A DNA stretch of 64,000 nucleotides. It comes from Terriglobales bacterium (GTDB lineage Bacteria > Acidobacteriota > Terriglobia > Terriglobales > Acidobacteriaceae). The position numbers were made by a program, and so were the translations under genes. Shown here one piece after another: positions 34,617 through 43,567 of this stretch. The stretch lies in NCBI GenBank assembly GCA_025936825.1, contig JAICSO010000001.1:248001-312000 (forward strand), in the 5' to 3' direction. The notes beneath the pieces are model-generated. The model worked only from the letters and a program-made list of their open reading frames with translations, made no database searches and was not told where the DNA came from. Every line of letters begins with the position of its first letter. The stretch's first letter is position 1.

Positions 34617-36452
34617 ATGCTGACGAACAGCCTTGCCGCTGTCCTGTTTGCTACTGAATTTCAATCGCAGATCACGCCGATTGACTGGGTCGTCATCGGA
34701 ATTTATTTCTGCATTCTGCTGGCCGTGGCGTGGTATGTGGTCTCGCGCCGTAAAGATTCCGCCGCCGACTACTTTCTCGCAGGGCGCAACCTCGGCTGGT
34801 GGATCATCGGGGCTTCGATTTTCGCGTCGAACATCGGCTCGGAGCACATCGTTGGACTGGCCGGATCGGGAGCGACCAGCGGTGTGGCTCTTGCGCATTA
34901 CGAATTGCACGCGTGGTGCTTGTTGGTGCTGGCATGGGTTTTCGTTCCTTTCTACATGCGGTCGATGGTGTTCACCATGCCAGAATTTCTGGAGCGGCGC
35001 TTCAGCCCAGCATCGCGCTACGTACTATCGATCGTTTCAATCATCACGTTTATCGTTTCGAAAATTGCGGTCGGGATTTTCGCCGGCGGCGTGGTGTTCG
35101 GCACATTGCTCCCCGAACTGCACATCACCATCGGTAACACCGTGATTGACTCCTTCTGGATCGGCTCGGTGCTCGTCATCGTCCTCACCGGTTTGTACAC
35201 GGCGCTTGGCGGCATGCGCGCCGTCGCCTACAACGATGCCGTGCAGACGTTTGTCCTGCTCCTTGGGTCCTTCTCGCTCACCGCGTACGGCTTGGCAAAA
35301 CTCGGTGGCTGGCACGAGCTCCGCGTGTTGTGCGGCTCCGACATGTTCAATCTCTGGAAGCCTCTGCTTCCCCACGGCGTACAAGGAAGCTGGGCGCCGG
35401 TGTTGCAAACCGACGCCGCCGGCAAAATTATCAAGGAAGCGTGGTACTTCAACGGCCAGTATCCCTGGATTGGCATGGCAATCTGCGCTCCCATAATCGG
35501 TCTCTGGTACTGGTGTACCGATCAATACATTGTTCAGCGAGCCTTGGGTGCGCCGAATGAAACGGTCGCCCGTCGCGGTTCGATCTTTGCTGCCTTCTTG
35601 AAACTGTTTCCGGTCTACCTCTTCATCATTCCCGGGCTGATCTGCTACGCGTTGGCGAAAAGCGGCAAAGTCCCGGCACTTGGTGTCATGGTCGATGCTT
35701 ACGGCAACCCCATTCCCGCCGTCGCCCAGGGCGCATTCCCCATGATGGTGCAGTATCTACTTCCTCCGGGATTGCGCGGCCTGGTGGTCGCTGGCCTGCT
35801 CTCGGCGCTCATGGGCTCGCTCGCCGGTGTGTTCAACGCCTGTTCGACTCTGTTCACGGTCGACCTTTACGAGAAGTGGAACAAAGGCGCTTCCCAACAT
35901 CAGATCGTCCGCGTCGGACGCATCGCCACAGGTGCCATGATCGTGGTTGCTTTGGCCTGGATTCCAGTGATCAAAGGAGCGCACGGCCTTTACGATTACC
36001 TGCAGGCTGTGCAGGGATATCTTGCTCCGCCCATCTTCGTCGTCTTCTTCCTCGGAGTGTTTTTCAAGCGGCTCAACGCTCAGGGCGCGCTCTGGGCGAT
36101 GATCATCGGCTTCCTCATGGGCATTTTCCGAATGTTGGTGGATACACCGGTGGCTCTCGGCATCAGCGGCTTGGACAAGGGTTACACGCCCGGGTCGTTC
36201 TTTTGGATTGTCAATAACATCAACTTTCAATACTTCAGCGTGCTCATCACGATCGTTTCGGCCATTGTGATGGTGGTTGTCAGCCACGTAACCCAGGAAC
36301 CCGACTACGAGCGCATCCGGAGTCTAACGTTTGAAACCGTCACTCCCGAAGACAAGGCCAAAACCCGCGCCAGCTGGAGTTGGAGAGAGGTGGCGGGATC
36401 GGCCGTGGTGCTGATCTGCATTATGGGAGCGTACTTGTATTTCCGGGGATAA
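34617..36452 (+). CDS. SGLT-type sodium/solute symporter (SSS family)
   Basis: 611 residues, about 14 TM helices. The first helix is VIGIYFCILLAVAWYVVSRR, followed by SADYFLAGRNLGWWIIGASI, given here only as DYFLAGRNLGWWIIGASI. IFASNIGSEHIVGLAGSGAT is the signature of the vSGLT/SGLT branch, and GVFNACSTLFTVDLYEKW is the conserved SSS loop. The branch takes up sugars or related solutes with Na+; the substrate cannot be fixed by eye. GGGAGGA lies 12 bases upstream of the ATG. It is 50 bases after selA, with no functional link apparent. Confidence 0.93.
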   Translation: MLTNSLAAVLFATEFQSQITPIDWVVIGIYFCILLAVAWYVVSRRKDSAADYFLAGRNLGWWIIGASIFASNIGSEHIVGLAGSGATSGVALAHYELHAWCLLVLAWVFVPFYMRSMVFTMPEFLERRFSPASRYVLSIVSIITFIVSKIAVGIFAGGVVFGTLLPELHITIGNTVIDSFWIGSVLVIVLTGLYTALGGMRAVAYNDAVQTFVLLLGSFSLTAYGLAKLGGWHELRVLCGSDMFNLWKPLLPHGVQGSWAPVLQTDAAGKIIKEAWYFNGQYPWIGMAICAPIIGLWYWCTDQYIVQRALGAPNETVARRGSIFAAFLKLFPVYLFIIPGLICYALAKSGKVPALGVMVDAYGNPIPAVAQGAFPMMVQYLLPPGLRGLVVAGLLSALMGSLAGVFNACSTLFTVDLYEKWNKGASQHQIVRVGRIATGAMIVVALAWIPVIKGAHGLYDYLQAVQGYLAPPIFVVFFLGVFFKRLNAQGALWAMIIGFLMGIFRMLVDTPVALGISGLDKGYTPGSFFWIVNNINFQYFSVLITIVSAIVMVVVSHVTQEPDYERIRSLTFETVTPEDKAKTRASWSWREVAGSAVVLICIMGAYLYFRG

Positions 36453-36457
36453 CCAAC

Positions 36458-36482
36458 AGGGCGAGGGGGCCCGCCCCTCCAC
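36458..36482. repeat. Degenerate family A repeat
   Basis: AGGGCGAGGGGGCCCGCCCC then TCCAC. It has the AGGG and CTCCAC marks of family A, with a shortened GGGCG/CGCCC stem. It lies 5 bases after the symporter stop and 12 bases before the next start. Confidence 0.65.
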
Positions 36483-36494
36483 TATCCTTGAGAC

Positions 36495-37025
36495 ATGGCC
36501 ACCCTCTTCACCATCGGCCATTCGACGCGCTCGATGGAAGAACTGATCAGCGCCCTCCAGGCGCACGGAATCAAAACGCTGGTGGATATTCGCGCGTTTC
36601 CCATGTCGCGCCGCTTGCCGCACTTCAATCGGGAATCGTTAGAGAGCGCCTTGCCTGACGCAGGGATTCAGTACGTGTGGATGAAAGAACTTGGCGGGAG
36701 GCGGAAGAAAATTCTCACTGATTCTCCGAACATCGCCCTGCGTAACGACAGCTTTCGCAACTATGCCGACTACATGCTCACGCCCGAGTTCGAGCAGGCC
36801 ATGGATCGCCTCATCAGACTTGCCGAAGGATCACCCACTGCTTACATGTGCGCCGAGCGCGTGTACTTTCACTGCCATCGCATGCTGGTATCAGATTGGC
36901 TGGTGGCGCACGGCCATGAGGTGCTTCACATCGACGACGAGAAGCCGCCAAAGCCGCACAAGCTCATGGCAGAGGCCAGAATGCAGGATGGCAAGCTGAT
37001 CTATCGCGGCGACCGCATGTTCTGA
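36495..37025 (+). CDS. DUF488 family protein (first of two in the window)
   Basis: 176 residues. DUF488 signature: LFTIGHSTRSMEELISALQA, LVDIRAFPMSRRLPHFN and the late YMCAERVYFHCHRMLVSDWL with a Cys-Ala-Glu and Cys-His-Arg pair, likely an active or metal-binding site. The biochemical role of this family is not established. It lies 42 bases after the symporter with a repeat between. The second DUF488 protein, at 43092, belongs to a different branch. Confidence 0.9.
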   Translation: MATLFTIGHSTRSMEELISALQAHGIKTLVDIRAFPMSRRLPHFNRESLESALPDAGIQYVWMKELGGRRKKILTDSPNIALRNDSFRNYADYMLTPEFEQAMDRLIRLAEGSPTAYMCAERVYFHCHRMLVSDWLVAHGHEVLHIDDEKPPKPHKLMAEARMQDGKLIYRGDRMF

Positions 37026-37101
37026 TTTGCCTCAGCCCGAATTAGCTCCACATCAGGTAATAGGGCCGTGCCACCTCCTGTTAGACTTTTCTCTTCGTCT
37101 T

Positions 37102-39486
37102 ATGCCCACAGCCGCGGAAATTCCCGAAGAGACCACGGTCCAAGCGCCAAGTCGCGGCAGAATACTCGCGGCGGGCATTGCCCTGAGCAGCTTCTCCGCC
37201 CTGCTCTTGGAGTTGGGTCTGACGCGCCTGTTCTCGGTGGTTCTGTTCTATCACTTTGCTTTCCTGGCGATCTCGATTGCCCTGCTCGGGCTCGGCGCCG
37301 GCGGTGTATTTGCGCATTTGCGGAAGCAACGCCTGCAGCGGTATCAATTGCGAAACTTTGCCGCGGTTTGTTGTTGCCTGAATGCTTTAGCCATTCCCAT
37401 CGTGCTCGAAATCGTGCTGCACGTCCCGGTATCGCTGCAGTTGACGGGCGGCAATTTCATTCGTCTGACCGCCATCTACCTGGCATCTGCAATTCCGTTT
37501 TTTCTTACCGGCCTCCAATTCTCGGTCGTCTTCGCGCGTGAGTCATCGCGCATCCCGAGACTTTATGCCGCGGATCTTGCCGGCGGCTCTCTCGCCTGCC
37601 TCGCCATTGTTCCGCTTCTGAATTGGATTGGTGGTCCCAACGTCATTCTCGTTTCGGCGCTGGTCGCTGCGATTGCCGCCATCCTCTGGAGCGCCGCGCC
37701 CAAGCCGCGGGAGTTCGCCGTAGCCCTGGTTATTTTGCTTGTGCTCGGTATGGCGCTGAACCACTCAGGCCGCCTTGCCGACATTACTTGGGCCAAAGGC
37801 GTGATTCGAAAAAATGTCGAGTTCGCTCGCTGGAACGCCCTTTCGCGAGTGGAGGTGGATCGCGCGTCCGACGGCGCCCGCGTCATCGTCATCGACGCCG
37901 ATGCGAATACCTACATCATGAACGCCGACCCTCAGCATTTCGGTGCAGTGGACTGGCAGCGCCAATTGATGTCGGCACCTCCAGCCACAGTCAACATCCT
38001 GCGGCCGCACGGCACCTACGCAATCATTGGCCCGGGGGGAGGCGTGGATGTACTCCGTGCAGTCGCCAACGGCAGTCCAAGCGTGACCGGCATTGAAATC
38101 AACCCCATCATTGCGAACACCATCATGCGCGGGCGATACGCCGATTTTGCGTATCACCTCTACGAGCGGCCCGACGTGCACATGAATGTCGCTGACGGCC
38201 GTTCTTTTGTTCGCAACAGCAGCGACCGCTACGACGTCGTGCAGATGACGCTAGTCGACACCTGGGCTTCCACCGCGGCCGGTGCGTTCGCGTTGAGCGA
38301 AAACAATCTCTATACCTCCAATGCTTTCCGCGAGTATTTCGATCACCTGAAAGCCGATGGCATCGTTGCTATAACGCGCTGGGAATTTCGCCGGCCCCGC
38401 GAGGCGCTGCGTGTGGTTTCGGTTGAGATGGATGCGCTGCATCGGCTCGGGATCTCCAACCCGGCCCAAAATTTCCTCATCATGTCCCAGGGAGAGTTGA
38501 ACGAGGACGGCATCAACGTCACCGTCCTCGCAAAGAAGAGCGCATTCACGCCCGACGAGGAGCGGACGGTTGAACGATACGTCGCCGACCATCCGCCGCT
38601 GCGAATGCTCTATGCGTCTTCGCAGCCCAGGGAAAATGCTTTTACCGACCTCATTCGCAGCAATGATCCCGCAGCATTCAGCCGCAATTACCCGTTCAAT
38701 GTCGCTCCTGTTGACGATAACCAACCGTTCTTCTTCTTCACGTTGAAGACGCGCAACATTTTGCGCTCGATCTCCGGCAGCGGTGCGGCCATGGACTGGA
38801 AGGTCAACCTCGGCATCGCGGTGTTGGGAATGCTGCTAATCATTTCGATTGCCGCAGTGGTGGTATTTCTGTTAGTCCCGCTCGCGCTGGGAGCAGGGGG
38901 CAAAGGTCAACATGCTTCGCTCTTCTATTTCATTGCGGTCGGGTTGGGATACATCCTCGTTGAAGTCTCATTTATCCAGCGCTTCGTTTTGTTTCTCGGC
39001 CATCCCACCTATGCCTTGACGGTCGTGGTCTTTCTCATGTTGCTTTCCAGCGGCGGCGGAAGCTTCGCCTCGCGAAAGTGGTTTGCATCTCCCCGGCGGG
39101 TCTGGATCGCCCTCGCTGCGATTGTTGCCGCACTTCTCGTGTACGCGACCGTTCTGCCTGTGCTCTTGAACGCCCTGGTCGGAGTTGCTTTCTTCGTGAA
39201 ACTCGTAGTGAGTGGCGCGGTGCTGGTGCCGCTCGGATTCGCCATGGGCATGCCTTTCCCGACTGGCCTGCGTGCGTTGTGCAGCCCTGAATCCAGCGCC
39301 GCGGAATCGCGTGCCGTCGAATGGGCCTGGGCGATGAATGCAGCCGCCAGCGTGCTAGGTTCCGTGCTGGCCATTGTGATCGCGATGGAATTTGGTCTTA
39401 CCGCAACCTTGATCTGCGGCGCCGCAGCCTATGCCCTCGCCACACTCTTGCGTCCCCGAGTACCTCGACTTACAACCGCGGCCTAA
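37102..39486 (+). CDS. Membrane-embedded spermidine synthase-like protein
   Basis: 794 residues. Start ATG at 37102 (MPTAAEIPEE); an upstream TTG at 37027 is less likely. Three parts: about 6-7 N-terminal TM helices (residues 22-220), a soluble Rossmann methyltransferase-like domain (about 240-540) and about 6-7 C-terminal TM helices. The soluble domain has YAIIGPGGGVDVLRAVANGS for the SAM-type cofactor, GIEINPIIANTIM and VQMTLVDTWA. It resembles proteins annotated as spermine/spermidine synthases with TM arms, but whether this class makes polyamines is unproven. WEFRRPREALRVV and PVDDNQPFFFFT are typical of the class. Confidence 0.85.
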   Translation: MPTAAEIPEETTVQAPSRGRILAAGIALSSFSALLLELGLTRLFSVVLFYHFAFLAISIALLGLGAGGVFAHLRKQRLQRYQLRNFAAVCCCLNALAIPIVLEIVLHVPVSLQLTGGNFIRLTAIYLASAIPFFLTGLQFSVVFARESSRIPRLYAADLAGGSLACLAIVPLLNWIGGPNVILVSALVAAIAAILWSAAPKPREFAVALVILLVLGMALNHSGRLADITWAKGVIRKNVEFARWNALSRVEVDRASDGARVIVIDADANTYIMNADPQHFGAVDWQRQLMSAPPATVNILRPHGTYAIIGPGGGVDVLRAVANGSPSVTGIEINPIIANTIMRGRYADFAYHLYERPDVHMNVADGRSFVRNSSDRYDVVQMTLVDTWASTAAGAFALSENNLYTSNAFREYFDHLKADGIVAITRWEFRRPREALRVVSVEMDALHRLGISNPAQNFLIMSQGELNEDGINVTVLAKKSAFTPDEERTVERYVADHPPLRMLYASSQPRENAFTDLIRSNDPAAFSRNYPFNVAPVDDNQPFFFFTLKTRNILRSISGSGAAMDWKVNLGIAVLGMLLIISIAAVVVFLLVPLALGAGGKGQHASLFYFIAVGLGYILVEVSFIQRFVLFLGHPTYALTVVVFLMLLSSGGGSFASRKWFASPRRVWIALAAIVAALLVYATVLPVLLNALVGVAFFVKLVVSGAVLVPLGFAMGMPFPTGLRALCSPESSAAESRAVEWAWAMNAAASVLGSVLAIVIAMEFGLTATLICGAAAYALATLLRPRVPRLTTAA

Positions 39487-39598
39487 ATGGCGGCTCGTCT
39501 GCTATCATTCGGAAATCTGGGGCCTGCTATGCTTGCGCGACGCGGGGCGATGCTTCTACATCTAACTCGGCTCTCTGTAACACCGCACGGGAGGACCG

Positions 39599-40669
39599 TT
39601 GCCTAGCCAGAAGCAGTTGAAGTGGTCCCAACTGAAGGTCGGCGTCGTGGTCATCGTGGCCTGCATCATCTTCGCCACGCTGATCATCCTGATGAACAGC
39701 GGCGGCATTTTCACCCACAAAATCCTCGTCAAGTCCTACTTCCCGGATGCCAGCGGTCTGGCTGAAGGCGCGCCCGTTCGCCTGAGCGGGGTCGATATTG
39801 GCAACGTGAAGGCGATCCGCGTGGTTCAAGGCCATCCGCTCGCACCCGTCGAAGTCACAATGAAGGTCAACACGAAATACGATTTCTTCCTTCGTAAGGA
39901 CTCGCAGACCATCCTTTCGACCGCTGGGGTTTTGGGGCAGACTTACATCAATATCGACAGTTCGACCGCCACAGGGCCTGCCGTTCAAGACGGGGACGTT
40001 CTCAAAAGCAAAGAGCAGCCCGGTTACGACGACGTGGTCCGTGCCGCCAATAGCAGCCTGCAGAATATGGACATTCTGCTGAAGCGTCTGGACCGCATCG
40101 TGTCGTTTGTTGAAAGCGGGCAGGGCTCGGTCGGCAAGCTGATTTATGACCCGAGCCTCTATAACCAAGCGAAGAACACGATTAATCAGGTCCAGACGCT
40201 GGTAAACGACGTTACGGCGGGCAATGGCAGTCTTGGAAAGCTGATTGAGGATGACGACCTCTACAATCGCGCTAATTCCACGCTTGACAAAATCAATGCG
40301 ATGATCGACGACGTAAACTCGGGCCACGGTACCATAGGCAAGTTCTTGAAAGACCCGTCGATGTATGACAACGCTAATAAGACAATTGCCAATGTGAAGC
40401 AGCTTACCGATGACATCAACGCAGGCAAGGGTGCGATCGGAAAACTCGCGAAGGACCAAGCCTTCGCCGACAAGCTGCAGAACACGATGAACCGCATGTC
40501 CGACATGATGGATCGCCTGAATTCCGGCCAGGGCACGATGGGCAAGTTACTGCAGGATGAGACGCTCTATAACAACACCAACAAGCTGCTCACGGATACG
40601 CAGGATTTGATTCAGGCCGTTCGCAAGAATCCGAAGAAGTATTTGACGATTCATTTGAAGTTGTTTTAG
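39599..40669 (+). CDS. MlaD/MCE-domain lipid-transport protein
   Basis: 356 residues from TTG at 39599, which sits 4 bases after GGGAGG. One N-terminal TM helix (LKVGVVVIVACIIFATLIIL), then an MCE domain (VKSYFPDASGLAEGAPVRLS, GVDIGNVKAIRVV). The C-terminal half is a tandem helical repeat: four units of the form G-x-G-(S/T/A)-(V/L/I/M)-GKL/F-x-x-D-x-x-L/M-Y, at SGQGSVGKLIYDPSLY, AGNGSLGKLIEDDDLY, SGHGTIGKFLKDPSMY and SGQGTMGKLLQDETLY, plus a divergent fifth. It likely moves phospholipids between membranes. The MlaE/MlaF partners are not adjacent. Confidence 0.9.
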   Translation: MPSQKQLKWSQLKVGVVVIVACIIFATLIILMNSGGIFTHKILVKSYFPDASGLAEGAPVRLSGVDIGNVKAIRVVQGHPLAPVEVTMKVNTKYDFFLRKDSQTILSTAGVLGQTYINIDSSTATGPAVQDGDVLKSKEQPGYDDVVRAANSSLQNMDILLKRLDRIVSFVESGQGSVGKLIYDPSLYNQAKNTINQVQTLVNDVTAGNGSLGKLIEDDDLYNRANSTLDKINAMIDDVNSGHGTIGKFLKDPSMYDNANKTIANVKQLTDDINAGKGAIGKLAKDQAFADKLQNTMNRMSDMMDRLNSGQGTMGKLLQDETLYNNTNKLLTDTQDLIQAVRKNPKKYLTIHLKLF

Positions 40670-40670
40670 A

Positions 40671-40783
40671 GGCAGTTTCGAGTTTCCAGTTTCAAGTTTC
40701 GAACCCAAGGTTGTCCAACGGAAGTCTATCCCTTGGCAAAATTCCGGCCATTACCTTCTTGAAACTGGAAACTTGAAACTGCC
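40671..40783. repeat. Family C palindromic repeat between mlaD-like gene and thyX
   Basis: Left arm GGCAGTTTCGAGTTTCCAGT...TTCAAG, right arm CTTGAAACTGGAAACTTGAA...ACTGCC: a 26-bp inverted repeat with one mismatch and a spacer of about 55 bases. It starts 1 base after the MCE gene's stop and ends on the first base of the thyX stop codon. Confidence 0.9.
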
Positions 40784-42357
40784 TATCTCTTCAGCAAATC
40801 CACCGGCTCCCGCACATCGTGAACCCTGAAATACTGCGCCAACGCCGGATGTTTCTTCTTCACCTCTTCGTACATTGCATACGCGACGTTGCGGTAGGAG
40901 AAGTGGCCTGCAGGCCCGGAGCGGAGTTCTGAAATATAGACCGCCTCGGCGAAATCCATTTTGAACAATGTGCGCTTGCGGAAGCCTAGCGGGATGGCGT
41001 ATTGGCTGTTCTCTGCGGCTTCGGGTGAGGTACTCTTCGCGAGCGTCTGCACGGCAGCAGCAGTGTCATCCATGACTCCTTTGTAGGAATCCAGAGCACC
41101 GGCTGAGCGGAGTTCCTCAGGGGCATCGTATCCGTGCTGGGTAGTGAACTCCTGCTCAATCTGAATGCAGCGGCGGTGGCGGTGCATGTCGCGGAAGCCG
41201 CCAATATCCATAAGAATGTCGAACCGAAACTGCTGTCCAGCTCGGAAAGCACGTAGCATTTCATCGTGCCGTCCGCGATGACGGAGTCCGGCGTCGACGA
41301 TTTCTCGGCGCTGTGGTTCGCGGAGATTCTCGACTGCATTTCGGATCTGTCGATACGGGTAGGCGCAGTGCTCGTATAACAGCGTCGTAGCCAGCTCAAC
41401 CTCGACCGGTTCATCGTCGAGCAAATCGACTGGGGGAGCGCTATCCGGTGCGGCCTTGCCCATCAACTCCGCCGCCATCTGCCGCAGCTCGCGACGAGTC
41501 TCCATCTCGTACGGATTCGGGTCGGCATACTTCACCAATGTCGGCGCGACGCGGACGTCCTTCAGCAGTTCGGCTTCGGCTCGCTGACCGAGTTCTGGCG
41601 AAACCGCGCGAATTTCGTCCACCAACTTGCGAAGAGAATAATGATTCACGTTGTAAGAAGCGGAAAGCGCCGCCTTCTTCAGCAGTTCTCCCAGGCTTCT
41701 CACTTCCGCATGTGTGTGCGACAACAGGTGAGAAACCTGCATCTCCAGCGTGCGCGCATTGACGATCTCGCCGAGCGAGGTATTGGTGGCAAGCGGGAGC
41801 AAATATCGCGCGATATCAAACGCCCGAGCGCGCAGCGTACGGTCGTACGCTTCCTGTTTCATATCCGAAGGCTTGGGCGTGATCTCGACCAGGTACCGGA
41901 AGGTTTTTTCGGAGATCGACTCGTATGCGGAAAATAAACTGGCGATTGTCTTTCCGTACAGCTCGCGAGCCTGCGTATCCGCTCCGAAGTCGGGCGCGTA
42001 GTACCCGCTCTTGCGAAAGTCCTGATAGCGTGTGGACCGCTCCTGGCCATCCCATCGCTGCTCGTCGGCCACCACGATCGCTGCGAGGATCGAAAGCTTC
42101 TCGATCGCCAACGCGATGTGCGCCAGATCGGCAATCGAGCGGTGGCCGTACTGAAAGTAGAAAGTGTTGAGAAACTTCTCCGCCTTCTGCTGGCTGATTT
42201 CCTTCAGCGACTCCTTCATCGACAGCGACGAACGAGAGTACTTCGCCATGGCATAGGCCAGGACCTCTGGCTCCGCGCCAAAGACGGCATAGACCTCGGT
42301 TGTTGGATTCGCAGCTGTCCCGCTCCCGTTTATTGGAGCGACGCTCACTTCAGCCAT
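40783..42357 (-). CDS. thyX: Two-domain ThyX-like flavin-dependent thymidylate synthase
   Basis: 524 residues, about twice a normal ThyX (about 220-250). The N-terminal half has FYFQYGHRSIADLAHIALAI and QRWDGQERSTRYQDFRKSGY; it keeps E-x-S-x-R-Y but has lost the RHR of the signature. The C-terminal half has DMHRHRRCIQIEQEFTTQHG; it keeps RHR and the next Glu but lacks S-x-R. The two halves thus carry complementary parts of RHRxxSxNExSxRY. The family makes dTMP from dUMP with FAD and methylene-tetrahydrofolate. Such long ThyX-like proteins occur in acidobacteria and some other phyla. folP is nearby, but on a different unit. Start ATG at 42357. Confidence 0.85.
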   Translation of the reverse strand: MAEVSVAPINGSGTAANPTTEVYAVFGAEPEVLAYAMAKYSRSSLSMKESLKEISQQKAEKFLNTFYFQYGHRSIADLAHIALAIEKLSILAAIVVADEQRWDGQERSTRYQDFRKSGYYAPDFGADTQARELYGKTIASLFSAYESISEKTFRYLVEITPKPSDMKQEAYDRTLRARAFDIARYLLPLATNTSLGEIVNARTLEMQVSHLLSHTHAEVRSLGELLKKAALSASYNVNHYSLRKLVDEIRAVSPELGQRAEAELLKDVRVAPTLVKYADPNPYEMETRRELRQMAAELMGKAAPDSAPPVDLLDDEPVEVELATTLLYEHCAYPYRQIRNAVENLREPQRREIVDAGLRHRGRHDEMLRAFRAGQQFRFDILMDIGGFRDMHRHRRCIQIEQEFTTQHGYDAPEELRSAGALDSYKGVMDDTAAAVQTLAKSTSPEAAENSQYAIPLGFRKRTLFKMDFAEAVYISELRSGPAGHFSYRNVAYAMYEEVKKKHPALAQYFRVHDVREPVDLLKR

Positions 42358-42437
42358 GGGGTGACCTCGGGAAAGTAAGAGAGTGAATCTTAAATCGTGG
42401 GGCGAAGCAGGCGCAATCCTTCAGGAAGGAACAATGC

Positions 42438-42531
42438 TTTAACCGCAGAGTACGCGGAGATCGTCGAGAAAAAATGCAGAGTCTTGAATGCCTCTTCTCT
42501 GCGGACTCGGCGTGCTCTGCGGTGAAATGTT
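42438..42531. repeat. Family E palindromic repeat (copy 4)
   Basis: Left arm TTTAACCGCAGAGTACGCGG...AGATCG, right arm CTCTGCGGACTCGGCGTGCT...CTGCGGTGAAA (ends 42531). With the next entry it fills most of the 320-base gap between the divergent-looking thyX and cytochrome c genes; both are in fact on the minus strand. Confidence 0.75.
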
Positions 42532-42548
42532 TGGCATCCTGCGCGGAG

Positions 42549-42672
42549 GCGTCATCCCGAACGCCCACGCTCTTACCAGTGGGCGTAGGGATCTTGCGCG
42601 CATCATTATGGCGGCTGAGAGCGGGAATATGTGCTCGATGCTGGCTGAACTACGCCGACGCTCGGGATGACG
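42549..42672. repeat. Family F-type palindromic repeat (copy 2)
   Basis: Outer arms GGCGTCATCCCGAACG and CGCTCGGGATGACGC enclose about 95 bases, with an inner CGCCCACGC/GTGGGCG pairing. It ends 6 bases before the cytochrome c stop codon. It is related in arm sequence to 24588 (GTCATCC...). Confidence 0.75.
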
Positions 42673-42678
42673 CACTAC

Positions 42679-43062
42679 CTACAAGGTGTGCATATACGCC
42701 AGAAGGTCATCCAACTGCTGCTGCGTGAGCACATTGCTGAAACCTTCCATCTTGCCGCGTCCGATGCGGATGATCTCGCCCACGCGGGCATCATTCGCAG
42801 GAATCCCGCTCACCGCGAGGTATTGCTTCTTGAAGACTCCTTTAAGTCCGGGGCCCTGGCGACCGCGCGTTGAGTACGGATTATGACAGCGATCGCAGTA
42901 CTCGTCATAGAGCTTGCGACCGGCGGATTGCTGTGCGTTAAGCCCTAGTTCAGCATCGCTCTTGCGCCGCTCGGCTTCACATCCCCCAAGCAAGATCAGC
43001 GCAAACGCCATCAGCGACGAGAGGCACGCCACAAGCCACCGGGACCGCAACAGGAGTAGCAT
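42679..43062 (-). CDS. Class I cytochrome c lipoprotein
   Basis: 127 residues. Signal peptide ending in lipobox ALILLGGC, so probably lipid-anchored. Haem-binding CDRCH (YDEYCDRCHNPYS) with GPGLKGVF and a Met ligand candidate in GRGKMEGFSNVLT. It ends LTQQQLDDLLAYMHTL, typical of small cytochrome c domains. It is an electron carrier in the periplasm; donor and acceptor are unknown. The divergent DUF488 gene starts 29 bases away, so the two promoters must overlap or face each other. Confidence 0.92.
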   Translation of the reverse strand: MLLLLRSRWLVACLSSLMAFALILLGGCEAERRKSDAELGLNAQQSAGRKLYDEYCDRCHNPYSTRGRQGPGLKGVFKKQYLAVSGIPANDARVGEIIRIGRGKMEGFSNVLTQQQLDDLLAYMHTL

Positions 43063-43091
43063 CTAGTCTTAAAATAGCAGAAGAGGCTGCC

Positions 43092-43517
43092 ATGGTCTCA
43101 TCCCGCATCGCGCTGAAGCGAGTTTATGACGAACCGTCCGATCCAAATGGCTTCCGTGTCCTGGTAGACCGCCTCTGGCCGCGTGGCCTGACAAAGGCCG
43201 CCGCTCACATCGATCTCTGGCTTCGCGACCTTGCGCCTTCTAACGACTTGCGCAAGTGGTACCACGCGCATCCCGAGCACTGGAAGGAATTCCGACAGAA
43301 GTACCTCGCTGAACTGCACTCTCCGGCAGCGGAGAAGGCTTTACAGCAGCTCTACGACATCCTCGATAGCGAGCGCGCCGTCACTCTTCTCTTCGCTTCC
43401 AAGCAAACTGCCCAGAACAATGCCACGGTGTTGAAAGAATTTGTAGAAGGGATGAAGAAGCCGCCCAAGGGCACAGGCGATCAAAGAGCGCGGGCGCAGA
43501 AGCGAAGAAGAATGTAG
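43092..43517 (+). CDS. DUF488 family protein, YeaO-like
   Basis: 141 residues. The YeaO branch of DUF488: IALKRVYDEPSDPNGFRVLV, DRLWPRGLTKAAAHIDLWLR, DLAPSNDLRKWYHAHPEHW and AVTLLFASKQTAQNNATVLK. The C-terminus is a basic tail (KGTGDQRARAQKRRRM). It is divergent from the cytochrome c. Family function is unknown. Confidence 0.92.
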   Translation: MVSSRIALKRVYDEPSDPNGFRVLVDRLWPRGLTKAAAHIDLWLRDLAPSNDLRKWYHAHPEHWKEFRQKYLAELHSPAAEKALQQLYDILDSERAVTLLFASKQTAQNNATVLKEFVEGMKKPPKGTGDQRARAQKRRRM

Positions 43518-43536
43518 ACCCTGAATAGTTGCTTTT

Positions 43537-43567
43537 CCTGAAACCTGAAACCTGAAACCTGAAACCT
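43537..43567. repeat. 7-bp tandem repeat (CCTGAAA x4)
   Basis: Four exact CCTGAAA units plus CCT, running into the stop codon of dacB (43566-43568). The unit resembles the GAAAC core of family C, possibly a decayed or truncated relative. Confidence 0.8.
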
